Assembly (NCBI GenBank): GCA_016987375.1
Contig: PJRA01000412.1
Location: 170,113 to 234,112 of the forward strand
Origin: Brachionus koreanus
Taxonomy: Eukaryota; Rotifera; Eurotatoria; Ploima; Brachionidae
Direction: 5' to 3'
Length of the DNA stretch: 64,000 bases
Shown here: positions 50,763-62,608 of the stretch, one piece after another
Layout of the letters: each line of letters starts with the position of its first letter
How positions within the stretch are numbered: position 1 is the first letter of the stretch
Position numbers and translations under genes: made by a program
Notes under the pieces: model-generated
Databases searched by the model: none
Told to the model about the DNA's origin: nothing
What the model saw: the letters and a program-made list of their open reading frames with translations, nothing else

Positions 50763-51891
50763 TTAAGCAAGTTCATTGTCGAGCAATTTTTTGACACCAA
50801 TCCTTGGATTAAGAAACAATAAAAATTTTAATTTGCTAAAAAAAAAGATAAACAATATTTTACCACATAGTGTTGATCAAATCCCATTCGGTACGTCCAA
50901 TACGAATCTTGTTTGAAATGTCATAGACTCCACCTACAGACTCGGTGTGTTCACCATGAATACCTCTTGGTTGCAAGTCCATGGAGCCGCAGATTTCGTT
51001 TAATTTTCCGCTATCAGCGGTTTTGGGTACTTTAACATGGACACTGGCTCTCAAACCAGTACCAATGTTGGTTGGACAGAAGGTCAAGTAGCCGAATTTG
51101 TCATGACGAACAAATTCCAAAACAGTCTCCATGGCGTGGATGGCTTTAACCAATCTACCCCAGACTTGCTTCAAGCTGGCTCCCTTTTGCATGCTAATAA
51201 TTCTGATGTGATCCTCTTCATTCACCCAGACAATGAAATTTTTATCATTGTTCATGAAGATTCCTCTACCAACTGGCCAGTCATCATAACCACCCGCATC
51301 TCTCAAATATTTATCATCAGCATCATTGTACAAAATATGTTCTTCGATTAAGGCATCTTTTTCAGCTTTGCTCATTTCAGTCAATGATTTGTATGTGCCA
51401 GCTAGTTCACCATCCAATTTACTTAAAGCCTCTTTTACTCTGCTTTCTAATTCCAAACGAGTCTATTGAAAATAAAATAAAATATTTAATCAAACTTCAA
51501 AAGCAATCCTTACATCACGAGTCAATTTAGAAGCCATTGGGAAACCCTTGACAGTTCGTCCAACACGAACACGAGTTGAAACAATTTGGTCAGCATAATT
51601 TTGAGGCAAATCTTCCAACTTAGATGCATCACCCAAATCATGTACTGATTTTAGATTTTCTACATCTACTTTATGATATTCGGCAATAACTGGATGAAAT
51701 AATTCAGAAAATGTGTCATAGGCTTCTGGATCTGGTGCATATAAACCAACATTGCTATCTGGATGCTCCAAAGCAGATTTTACACAATCGTAAACAGTGG
51801 TTCCAAAGCTGGTTTTCACTGAAAGCCATTTCCACAAATCTTTTGGCAAGTATTTTTCGGTCAAACTTGGTTTTTTGCTGCCGTGAGACAT
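50763..51891 (-). CDS. Arginine kinase, copy 1
   Basis: Three exons, 51514-51891, 50864-51462 and 50763-50802, join in frame to 338 residues. Phosphagen kinase marks: [10 protein letters not shown] and [14 protein letters not shown] in the N-terminal part; [16 protein letters not shown] with the catalytic Glu; [18 protein letters not shown] with the reactive Cys; [16 protein letters not shown] with the second Glu. The C-terminal arginine-kinase pattern (RGxxGEHTES) and N-terminal GLYAPD fit arginine kinase better than creatine kinase, although a related guanidino kinase cannot be excluded by eye. It transfers phosphate between ATP and arginine as a cellular energy buffer, mainly in muscle. 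Exons are markedly GC-richer than the flanks, consistent with codon selection in a highly expressed gene. The last exon holds only 13 codons. It forms a tandem pair with copy 2, 1.5 kb away, same strand. A run TTTTTGTTTAG ahead of the ATG may be a 5' UTR acceptor. Confidence 0.93.
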
Positions 51892-53350
51892 TTTTTTTAA
51901 ATCAAAAATCTAAACAAAAAAAAATAATTCAAAAGTTAGCTTATATAAAAGATCGTAATTTTAAATTTTATTTCAATACTTGGTTTTTTTTTAAATCTAA
52001 ACAGTTTTAATTGAAATTTATAAAAAAAAAAAAAGCACAGAAATTTATATTGCTTAGGACTTGTAAAAGGTAACGCTCTCGATTTATTGTTTAAGAATTT
52101 TCTAAGCCCTGAAAAATAAACAATTCGAAAAGCTTTTCCATACTCTCTAAAATAGTTTTAATAATTAAAATCTGATGCTTTTTTAAAACAAGAGAATTTT
52201 TTTTAATATTTCTTTTTTTACTTGGCAGCTGAATCAAATAAAATTGTTTTTAACAACAAGCTACAGCACCGCTTATGTCTAAAAAACATTCCAATTCGAT
52301 TTTAATCTCTTCCCAAACATCATCAATACGACGCTATGAGCGTGCTTTATCCAAAAACTCTATTTAATTCAGCTTTGAGAAAATATTCGTCAATTATTCA
52401 ATCACTAATCAATAATTTTAATTATATAAAAATTAAATTGAGAATAATTAATAATAGGCATTCTCGCTTTAGCTTGCATGCCAAGTTGAATTGAATTAAA
52501 AATGGCGCTTTGATTTTCAAGCGCTTAACTAAGCCACTCTAATTTTTTACTTCTCTCAATTTATCATAAACCCTGATGCTAAATAGAATTTTTTAAAAAT
52601 TAAAATTATTTCATTTAACATTAGCTGTATTTACATAAATTATAAATTGAAATTTTTTCTTAACTCAAGCTAAGCAGAAGAAAAAGTATATTAATTGATT
52701 CAAAATAAATTAGAAAAACACATTATTTGAATCCAACAAGAATAAATTGCTTTTATATCTAGAATTTTAATCTTATCAAATAGCATAACTAATTGGCAAA
52801 GCAATAGATCACGGCTAGACTCAATCAAACATTTCTAACATTTAAATGACTTCAAATGTTAAAAGTTGTTTACTCTAGAGTCCTAGCGAAAAATAATACA
52901 AAAATATGCTTATAACTTAATTGATTGTTTGACTTAGAGCAAAACATCTCAAGTACTTTCTAATTTTTTTGAATGAAAATAATCAAAACAGCTTATATTT
53001 TATACCAACACTAAAACAGAGCCTAAATTCATAAAATCAAAACTTATCGTTATATTCATCTCTTTATCGAAAAATCAAGAATCAATTAAACTTTTTTCTA
53101 TACTAAAATCTTCTCTTTTCTATTCGAGATCACTATTTATGGAAATGTATTAGAAGTTCAATTAATTTCAGTTTTGTTTGGCATGAGAATTTATTGGGGC
53201 ATTTGTATTCTAAAATTATATCGAACATTTAAAGAAGAAAATGAGTCTAGAAATTTTATTTAAAAATCGAAATGCTGAATGAATTAAAATGAAAAAAAAA
53301 ATTAAATTAGAATAATATATTTGTCTAAAACTAATTTTGAAAAATAAAAT
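51892..53350. other. Spacer between the two arginine kinase genes
   Basis: 1.46 kb of A/T-rich sequence that carries the promoter of copy 1 and the 3' end of copy 2. No exon, RNA gene or transposon is recognised. Confidence 0.6.
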
Positions 53351-54474
53351 TTATTTTTTCAACTCTGAATCCAATAATTTTCTGACACCGACCCACATGG
53401 TGTTGATCAAATCCCATTCGGTACGTCCAATACGAATCTTGTTTGAAATGTCATAGACTCCACCAACAGACTCGGTGTGTTCACCATGCACACCTGGTTA
53501 AAATAAAATTAAAATTTTTCATTTTAATGTTTTAATTTATTTACCTCTTGGTTGTAAATCCATTGATTCACATATTTCTTTAAGCTTTCCACTATCAGCT
53601 ATCTTGGGTACTTTAACATGGACACTGGCTCTCAAACCAGTACCAATGTTGGTCGGACAGAAGGTCAAGTAGCCGAATTTGTCATGGCGAACAAATTCGA
53701 GTTTGGTTTCCATGGCGTGGATGGCTTTAACCAATCTACCCCAGACTTGCTTCAAGCTGGCTCCCTTTTGCATGCTAATAATTCTGATGTGATCCTCCTC
53801 ATTCACCCAGACAATGAAATTTTTAGCCTTATTCATGAAAATACCACGACCGATCTATGCAGAAAAAATTAGTCATTAAAAATTTATTTTCAATTTTATG
53901 GACATACTGGCCAGTCATTGTATCCACCGGCACTTCTCAAATACTTGTCATCGGCATCATTGTACAAAATGTGCTCTTCAATTAATTTATTTCGTTCATC
54001 ATAGCTCATTTCGGTCAATGATTTGTATGAACCAGCCAAATCACCGTCCAATTTGCTCAAAGCATCTCTAATTCGAGCTTCCAAGTCCAAACGTTGCTCT
54101 CTTGTTAATTTAGAAGCCATTGGGAAACCCTTGACGGTTCGTCCAACACGGACACGAGTTGAAACAATTTGTTCAGCATATTCAGCTGGTAAATCTTCCA
54201 ACTTAGATGCATCACCCAAATCATGCACTGATTTCAACTTAGCAACATCTACTTTGTGGTAATCGGCAATTACCGGGTGAAATAAATCAGCAAAAGTGTC
54301 ATAGGCTTCTGGATCTGGTGCATACAAACCACAATTGCTGTCTGGATTTTCCAAGGCTGATTTGATGCAGTCGTAGATTGTTGTTCCAAAGCTAGTCTTT
54401 ATCGATAGCCATTTCCACAAATCTTTTGGCAAGTATTTTTCAGTCAAACTTGGTTTTTTGTTACCGTGAGACAT
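53351..54474 (-). CDS. Arginine kinase, copy 2
   Basis: Three exons, 53908-54474, 53545-53854 and 53351-53493, join in frame to 339 residues. The same phosphagen kinase marks as copy 1 are present: [44 protein letters not shown]. Compared with copy 1, long blocks are nearly identical even at silent sites (for example 53608-53820 with 51030-51240, and 53401-53490 with 50873-50950), yet the two introns sit at entirely different places: here after DWP and inside the Gly of LQPRG, there after KLTRD and inside the Trp of NTMW. A TATA-like box lies 78-86 bases before the ATG. Head-to-head with galactokinase. Confidence 0.93.
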
Positions 54475-55307
54475 AATTGAAAGTGTCGATTTGGCAATTT
54501 ATAAAAAATTTTTGTCTTCTAAAGCTTTAGAAACAATCTAAAACTGTTCGGTTATATATAGTGAGGGGTTTAGCGTCTATTATAATTATAATTTTAATAA
54601 AATCAAAAATTAGAGCTTTATAAACTAAGAGAATTAATAGAAACAAATAGTATTAGTGCCTAAGTGATGTTTTTTTTCATTATTTAAAGCTTGGCTTTAA
54701 TCAAAAATATTTCTTTTTTTTTTTTATACATTTTCTAAGTGTTTCTAAGAAATTATAATTATGAGATATTTTAGCTTTAGCTAGTAAATGTCTTGCTAGT
54801 TTATAATTGTTTCGAATAACAGAAATTAATATTTTTTTGGAGTAAGTTGATAGTGCTTGGCTCAAAAATGGTTGCCAAAGCGATAGAGACTAATTTTCAG
54901 CTACGATTTATTTACTATGCTTTAAGCTAATCAAATTCAGATTGTTAATGAACCCAGAAATTAAATTTAGTTTAATTTGAGAATGTTCAAAAAATTTGTT
55001 TTTCATTTTTTTTCTGTCTTGAAGTGAATTTTGCGCAAGCACGCTGTTTGCAGTGATTGATCATAAATTTTCATGTTTGCTGATCTGAAGCATCTTATTT
55101 TTAAAATTTAATTTACAATTTAAAAGTTTTGATTTTACGCTTAATAGTCAAATATTTTTTTTTCATGTAAACGCCTATTTTAAATATTCCAATGCAAATT
55201 CAGCTAAATTTTTGCATAATTTAAATTCAAACTAAAAAAATAAAAAATTTTCTCTAAAATTTGCTTTTACTTGATATATTTTATTCAAAACTAATTTGAA
55301 AAAAAAA
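54475..55307. promoter_or_regulatory. Shared divergent upstream region of arginine kinase 2 and galactokinase
   Basis: 833 nt separate the two opposite start codons, so both promoters lie here. Only the TATA-like box of the arginine kinase side is distinct; no binding sites are recognised on the galactokinase side. Confidence 0.5.
54552..54560 (-). promoter_or_regulatory. TATA-like box of arginine kinase 2
   Basis: TATATATAA on the minus strand, inside a locally GC-richer stretch (CCCCTCAC just upstream), 78-86 nt before the ATG at 54474. Position and context fit a core promoter of a strongly expressed gene, although A/T-rich DNA makes such strings common. Confidence 0.45.
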
Positions 55308-56980
55308 ATGAATTCTGATTATTTGGCACTTTACGACAACCAGTCCAAATATGCTGATGAATTAAATCAAAATTTGTCAGCCTGTAAAACTGAGCTCCTT
55401 AAATCATTTTGCACTAAAAATTCAGAACTGATCAGTGTCTGTGCCCCAGGTTAAATCAAAGTTTCAAATTTAAAGCGTTTTTCAATTTTTCAATTTTTTA
55501 GGACGCGTGAATTTAATCGGAGAGCATATCGATTATAATGATGGGTTTGTTTTGCCAATGGCGATTCCATTATATACAGTAATTGTTGGCAAGTTAAAAC
55601 CATTTGATGACAACAACAACAAAAACACTGTGTGTCGTGTGAAATCTTTAGAAGCATCTCTGGGAGACAAAAACTATGTCGAGATTGATTTAAACAATCT
55701 TCAAAAAAAAGATAAAAACCAAAATTGGGCAAATTATATAATTGGTGTAGTGGCTAACTTTGAGGGCACTGTTGAACCATTTGATTGTGTCATAAAATCA
55801 AATGTACCTCTAGGATCTGGCTTGTCCAGTTCAGCTGCTCTTGAGGTAGCCATGTATACGTTTTTGGAGAACCTTACAAATCGTTAGTCATAATTTTTAA
55901 TCAAACATTAATTTGAATAATTTCTTTGATAATTTTAAATAGAATTTTCAAGCAAAGAAAATAAGGCTTTGCGCTGTCAAAAAGCAGAACATGAATACGC
56001 TTCCGTACCATGCGGAATTATGGATCAATTTATATCATCAATGGGAAAAGAAAACAATACTTTATTGATAGATTGTAGATCTTATGAAAGCAAATTGTTT
56101 GCTTTGAATGATCCTGATATTTCGGTTTTGGTTGTTAATTCGAATGTAAAACATCAACTTGAAGGAAGTGAATATTCTAGTAGAAGAAAACAATGCGAAG
56201 ATGTTGCTAGAATAATTGGAAAGAAGTCCCTAAGAGATGCCACATTACAAGATCTTCAAAATAATGAAAAAAAAATCGATCGAGAATCATACAAAAGAGC
56301 CAAACATGCAATTACTGAAATAGAAAGAACACTTAATGCTTCCAAAGCATTGTCTGGTAATGACATGACAACCTTTGGACAATTAATGAACCAAAGTCAC
56401 GACTCATTAAGGTTTTTTTTTTATAACGTTTTTTTCATATTAATTTTTAGAAGAATAGAGATGATTTTAATGTTTCCTGTAACGAGCTTGACTCTTTGGT
56501 TGAAATTTCTAGGAACTCTGATGGAGTATTGGGAAGCAGAATGACTGGTGGAGGTTTTGGAGGCTGTACAGTCACACTAGTCAAAACTTCTCATGTTAAT
56601 GAAGTTATAGAAAATATTAAGGTATATTTTTTTATTAAAATTTCAAGCTTTTAAAATTCAAATATTTGTTGATTAAACAAGTGCTTGGTTAATTGCATTA
56701 GGTAAAAAATAAAAAAAAAATTATATTATGAAAATTAGTTTTTAGAAAATACAATTTGTTTTATAAAGGATAGTACAACAACAATTTTAAAAATTAAAGT
56801 TTCATAAATATTAAAAAATATAATCCCTAATTAAAATTGGAATTTTTAAAGAGAAAAATTTATCTTTGAAATGTTGAAAAAATATTTAAACTTAATTTTA
56901 ATTTTTTTTAGCAAAAATACAAAGGAGTGGCTTCTTTTTACGTTTGCAAGCCGTGTGAAGGCGCCCGTCAAATTCAATAA
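55308..56980 (+). CDS. GALK1: Galactokinase (GALK1-like)
   Basis: Five exons, 55308-55449, 55502-55882, 55943-56411, 56459-56621 and 56912-56980, join in frame to 407 residues (human GALK1 has 392). It is a GHMP kinase: the galactokinase signature [15 protein letters not shown] lies at about residue 48, the ATP-binding loop [16 protein letters not shown] follows, then [12 protein letters not shown] with the catalytic Asp, and [13 protein letters not shown] near the end. It phosphorylates galactose at C1 with ATP, the first step of the cytosolic Leloir pathway. The absence of a GALK2-type extension and the DCRS block ([13 protein letters not shown]) favour GALK1 over the N-acetylgalactosamine kinase GALK2. 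The last exon encodes 22 residues after a 290-nt intron. Exon 4 uses the second of two AGs (56458), which keeps the frame for [15 protein letters not shown]. Confidence 0.94.
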
Positions 56981-59364
56981 AAAAAAAAAAAGCGTTTTAA
57001 ATAATTTTTATTTTCGAATTTTTATACTTAAAAGATTGTTTTTAATTTTTGCTGAACATCATTAATGGTTAAATAATAAAATTTATTTTAAAAATTAATG
57101 ATTAAGATTTATTTTTAACGAATGGAAGATTTTATTAGTCTTAATTAAAATTTACAATAAAAAAAACAATTTGATATTATTATTAAAAAATTGAATTAAA
57201 TATCTTATTATGGCCTTAGAACATTAAACAAAAATGTCAGACTATGACATTTATCATATAAATTGATACTTTAATCAATTTAGTAAAATAAACTGCCATA
57301 TTTTAAATTTAAACATTTTTTTTCATTTAGACGAGGTTTATTATATACAAAAATTGTAAAATAAACAAATTTTTACCGGTTTAGTTATTGCTAAATAACC
57401 TAGTTTAATGAATTTTCAATTTATTAGAGCAAAATTAATACATTAAATGCTCACATTTTTCAATTTCAAGTTCAAATTTTACATTTAAGTATCGAATTCA
57501 ACATTTTTACAAATTAAAAAAAGATAATACAAAAAAAATATATATATACCAAACAAAAAAAAATCAGAAATAGGTATTTAGAAAATAATAAACAGTACTA
57601 TTTAGTAATCAAAGAAAATAAAATTTTATCAATTAAAACTCATTGATTGAACTCGTTTTGTTATAATTTTAATTTTCAGAGTTGACCAAGCGACCAGGAC
57701 AGTTTCTCCAAAAGCTTTAAAATTCACCATTTATACATGATTTACGCTGCAGTTGTCTCTAAAATATTAAAAAAAAATTTAAATTTTTTTTAAATAAAAT
57801 TAAAAAGCTAATTTTATTAGATTTTTTTTCTAATACTTAACAAAAATCAACTTAATTTTAACAAAAAAATTTAATATTCATTATCTTTGTAAATTCTTCT
57901 CTTATCTTTCTAAAGATTCTCTTTTTATTTAATTCTGTCTAACGCTTTCAAATATGCAATTAAATTACTCCGCAAAATTTTAAATTTGTGTAAAATTTCA
58001 AACAAAGAAATCTAATCTTCCTTTGAAGAAAAATTCTAAAAATGCATTGAAATTTAATTGCATGCTTTCAGTTTTTAGGCTTAAAGTTTAAAAAGTTTTG
58101 ATAAAATTTTTAAAATGAAATCTGATCAAATATGTACTTTGCCCGATTATTTCAAAATCAATAAGTACAATATTAAAAAGAATATCAATTTTATTTTTCG
58201 ATAAGGTTTTTTAATTTCCTTTACATTTAGTCCAATATTAGCCTTCTGAAAAATGAGCAAAAGAAAATATTTTCAAGTTTAATGATGTCTAATGCTCGGC
58301 ATGGAAGAGGAAGAGAGAATCAATTTTTTTAAATTTTGTCTATTTTTTTTTTGAAGAGTCGAACAGAACAGTCAATGTTAAAAAAAAAATTACCAAAAGA
58401 ACTTAAATCTCTTCTTTTTTTCAAATATTAAAATATTTTTACATTAATCCAAAATTTTCGGAATTTCGGCATTCAATTATCTGACATTAGTTTTTTAGAG
58501 GATCAAAACTAAGCTTTTGTTTAAAATATATTCTGCTATCTTGACAAGAAAAACAATGCAATAATTCAGTAAAATTTGATTTGATTACATAGAGTATTGC
58601 AAAAAAATTTTAATAACCTAGTTTTTTTTTTATGTTTATTTAGTAATTCATAATAAAATTATTATTTTTTTATTATTATTAAATAAAAATATTAATATAT
58701 ATTAAAATTATTATTAAATAAAAATTCATCTGTAATAAAACCAACTTTTCCTTCAAATTGATATAAAATACATGATAATCTGATTTTACAATCAGCTTAA
58801 AAATTAAATAAAACGAAAGCCACAAAAACCTTAATCAAATATTTCTGCATATGAGTTAATATGTACGTCATTAATCTCTAAATAAAATTTAATGAATTAA
58901 CTTAAAAGAATTTCTAAATATTTTTACTTACTAATTATGTGATGAGTGTTAATTTTTTAATAAAACATGAAAATGAACAAAATTTCAGCTTTTATGCTTA
59001 AATTAAAATGAGTACGCTAAAATCATAAATATATAATAAATTAATAATAAATAATAAAATCATAAAAAAAGAACTACATGACGACTCAATCTAATTAGGT
59101 AAATTGATAGAAAAAACTGGTAGCCTGGTCAATATCAATACTGTCATTAAGAGATCTTATTTTTTAGCGACAGGTGCTTGTCCAAAGTACGCAGAACAAA
59201 AAACTTAATAAGAGATGATCAAAAATTATATAATCTTGCTCAGAATATTCAGGATGGTAAATTGTCCAAAAGCGAGATTAACTATATTTGGTATAATCAG
59301 AAAAACTACTGTGATGAAATGCAAAAGGTTCTTTGAAGACGATGGTAACAAAAGTCATTATATC

Positions 59365-60123
59365 TGTTCTATCTAAATTATAAATTGTCAAATTGGATAT
59401 ACATTTTATAAATATTGATAAAATTACCTGTTTATTTATAAATTTATTTGTAATTTTACAAATTGTATAGTGTCATGTATACAATTCACAAATTTATAAG
59501 AAAAGATTTATAAATTGAATGATTATTTCATTAATAAACTAATTTTAATAAAAAGTCAATTAAACAGAAATTAAATAAAAATAGTCAATTTTTATTTTTA
59601 TAACATTTATTTACTAAATTAATATGACAATGTGAATTAAAATTGATACCCGAAATAAAACATTTGTATTTTTTAACGGTACAAGTACCATTTCTTTCAA
59701 CTCCTTATCACTTTAATTAGTTTTTTTTTTAGCAGCTTCCCTTAATGAAATCTTATTTTTAATAGCTGAATAATCAAAGTTTAATGGACCATGATACATT
59801 TCCAAACCACAAGCACCTAGACTATCTTTTAATATTCCATGCTCCATGGCTATTTAACGAAATTCATTATTAACTTTCCGAACTATATCAAGTAATCTAT
59901 ACTGTATCTCCTATCTATACTTGGAATCAAAACACTTACCTTACCATCTACTGCAAACTCAAGTGTTCATTTATTTCTTTTTTTGTTATGTTTTTCTTCC
60001 ATTTTTTTTTATAAATAAATAGGTAATTTTATCAATATTTATAAAATGTATATCCAATTTGACAGTTTATAATTTGAATAGGTAAATTTATAAATCTTGC
60101 ATATTTATAATTTGGATAGAACA
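59365..60123 (-). mobile_element. Non-autonomous DNA transposon with TIRs and a Ginger-like gene remnant
   Basis: The element starts TGTTCTATCTAAATTATAAA and ends with the matching inverted sequence, TTTATAATTTGGATAGAACA. A further 50-60 bp inside each end (around ATTGGATATACATTTTATAA) are also inverted copies, with about 35 extra bases in the right end. TATC flanks both sides (59361-59364, 60124-60127), a possible 4-bp target duplication. The minus strand inside reads VDGKVSVLIPSIDRRYS and, after frameshifts, MEHGILKDSLGACGLEMY and KISLREAAKKK. That resembles the segment downstream of the integrase core in Ginger transposons and the derived KRBA2/SCAND3 proteins (a V.IP..DR...SLRE pattern, from memory). 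Ginger elements have TGT...ACA ends and short target duplications, which fits. The integrase core itself is missing. Confidence 0.7.
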
Positions 60124-60667
60124 TATCCATATATAAGCATATATATCCTGTTATTCTCTATTTCATTTTATCTATTTTTAATACTTTTCTTTTTTTCATT
60201 TCTTTGTTTCAAATAATATTTATTATATTTTTTTATGATTTTAAATTTTAAATTTTATTTTTTAATCTGAAAGAGCACTAGAAAAATAAATAAATATTGT
60301 TTGAATTATAATTATCGTAATTAAAAATAGAAAAGAAAATTGAAATAGACTTTCTCTTAATAATAAATATTTTTTGTCTTTATTTTTCAACATAACGTTT
60401 TTAACTTTCATTTTATTTTTTTCTTATTATTTTATTTTATCTTACCTTTTCTTTAAATTTTTTTTTTCTTTTTTTATTTTTATTTTGAAGGTGCATTAGC
60501 TCGACACATATTAAACAAATAAATAAATAAAGTAAAAATGGTGTGCCAGATAAACTGATCCTAATCATATCAAGAACTAATGGTTATACATTGAAGCTAA
60601 ATTGGTAGAAACAAAGTTGACCTCATTCGAGCACTAAAATCGATCCTTCTGAAGGAATTGCTAAACG

Positions 60668-60760
60668 AACTTGATGAATAAGTGATAAAATTAATTGAAT
60701 CTATGCCAAAAACGCATTCGTGTTTTTCATGATGCAAATGGTGGTCATTTTAAATATAAA
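60668..60760 (+). mobile_element. Tc1-type transposase C-terminal remnant
   Basis: Forward reading: ELDE, a stop, VIKLIESMPK, then in a shifted frame IRVFHDANGGHFKYK and a stop. This is the standard Tc1 ending (LIESMPRR...VI.AKGGHTKY). A few frameshifts and a stop show it is dead. The preceding 100 nt may be more of the same gene but are too decayed to read. Confidence 0.65.
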
Positions 60761-61244
60761 TAAAAAGCATGCATATTTCTTTCTCTAAATTTTATCACTA
60801 TTTTTTCTCAATTATTATATTCTGCTATTTTTTTTCTGTCAAGTTTGTTTGCTTTTTTATTCATAATGACTATGAAAAAATTTTGAAAATTTAATCTTTT
60901 TTATTATGAATTAATTTTTGGCCATCTCATTTAAATAAAAAGCCAAATAAATCAATGAATTTTGTATTATATTGTTTAATTTTTTCTAAATTTCGAATTA
61001 TCAAGTTTCCGACATAAATTTGTGCAACCAAATTGGTCGGACTATAAAGAGTTGACTAAAATAACAAGCTAATTTTTTTAATTCAAATCATTATCCAAAT
61101 TTTAGACTTGACATTTATTGTATTTTTAAAAAATAAAATTTAGAAAGAAAAAATTTACTAAATTAAAAAAATAGATAGAAAAATAGAACGTTACAAAAAA
61201 AAGTTTAGAAACTTTAGTATTGGAATAAATTTTGATAAAATGAA

Positions 61245-62608
61245 TTACTTTATAGATCCGATTAGAGCAAGTGTGCTTGGATTTGGAGATTTTTCGCTAT
61301 CAATTGAAATACTACAATTTTCTGTGTCGATTTGATTCCTATTTTCCAAACTATTAAGAGTATAATTTGACTTAATTTCTACACACTGCTGCTTTTCGCT
61401 TTTATCATCCATGATACTGTTTTCAACAGAATCAGAAAATTTAATACTTTTGGAAACTTTGAGCTTTTTGACCGAGCTACCAGTGAGTGCTTTATTACTG
61501 GCGCTTTCTCTATCGCACAAGTCTGTTTTTGAACTCAAACTGTCTTCGTCGTCTTCATCCTCTTTGTACTGAAAAGCACTCGCAGCACTTAAACTTGCTA
61601 AGCCTATCGACTCACTAATACTTGGATTATTAACAATTTTTGTGGATATGAGTTTTTTTATCGAAGTTTCATTCAAACGCTTCGATGAGCTGGATGAACG
61701 TCGAGTTGAGATCTGAGTAGACTTAGTAGTTTCAAGTCCTGTTTGTACTGTTTCTGATTTAGTATCTTCCAAATTTTCTATTAAATGATAGCTAGAATCA
61801 CTAGAATAATTCGAGTCAGACATTTTGTTCAACACGCTTGTTCCAGTGCCTGTTTCACTCAAAACAGGTGTAAAACATATCCCTGATTTTTTTGAATTTT
61901 TTCGATTTTTCCAGTCTCTTTTGCACAATTCGACTGAGCCACAAGTATTTGCACATGTTTGAACTTTTTTCTGACTGAACTTAAGCCCGCTGCGTCTACG
62001 ATTGGACGTAGATCGTGTTCGAGATTTAGATTTAGATTTTGCACTATTGCTCGAATTGGAAGCCATGGTTATTGTGACATACAGAGGAGTTTGTTTTAAT
62101 GAATTTTTCTTTGTTTTAATTGATGTCGAAGTCGACTGTGTTGAGACCACAACGCTGTCAGGTTTAGGTTCAATTGCGGATATTGGAACGGTGACTGAAT
62201 TGGCTGGGTTATTATTTGGAGAAACAGACTGACTTGCACCACTAGCCAGATTAAATAGTGCTAAATTGTTATCCATGTTTTCGTCTTCGAATTCTAAACG
62301 AACTCCTCCATTATTATTTGTAGTAACACCACAGCCACCACTTCGACACAGAGAAATAGGAACAACACCGTATACATAAGCTAACAAAATAGGAACTCCG
62401 ATTCCTACGGCTAGTGCTGCCACCACAGGTGCTATCAAGACTGTTCCAAATACAGTGCCAACTACTATTAAATTTCGCTTGTGCTTTTTCATTGATTTGT
62501 AGCGAATATAGACCTTTCGGCCGGACCATATTGGAAGACCTATTAGAATAGCTGGCACGGCTACACCGGCCATTAATGCGATCCCAACTGGAGCACCAAT
62601 TAGTGTAC
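61245..62608 (-). CDS. RNF19: E3 ubiquitin ligase RNF19A/B, C-terminal exon
   Basis: A 454-codon terminal exon begins after an acceptor (CCAAAATAG| at 62609) with two bases that complete a split codon. It encodes the RNF19 membrane region: a first hydrophobic segment ([20 protein letters not shown]), a basic loop ([11 protein letters not shown]), a second segment ([20 protein letters not shown]) and the diagnostic [14 protein letters not shown] motif followed by [10 protein letters not shown]. The rest is a serine-rich tail of about 350 residues ending ALIGSIK, weakly conserved as in other RNF19 proteins. The RING-IBR-RING catalytic part is upstream, beyond 64000, or in exons I cannot see. 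RNF19 (dorfin) is a membrane-anchored RBR ubiquitin ligase. A and B paralogues cannot be told apart here. Confidence 0.93.

Larger units (their letters stand above)
56981..61244. other. Intergenic region between galactokinase and RNF19 (tail-to-tail), transposon-rich
   Basis: 4.3 kb. From 56981 to about 59150 it is plain A/T-rich sequence. Around 59160-59335 a coding-like fragment is visible, then the TIR element at 59365-60123 and a Tc1 remnant at 60668-60760. Confidence 0.5.

Noticed and set aside
51037..51351. 104-codon forward frame inside arginine kinase 1, and similar at 53618 and 54023
   Set aside because: These are antisense shadows of the conserved arginine kinase exons; both copies show them only because the coding strand is conserved.
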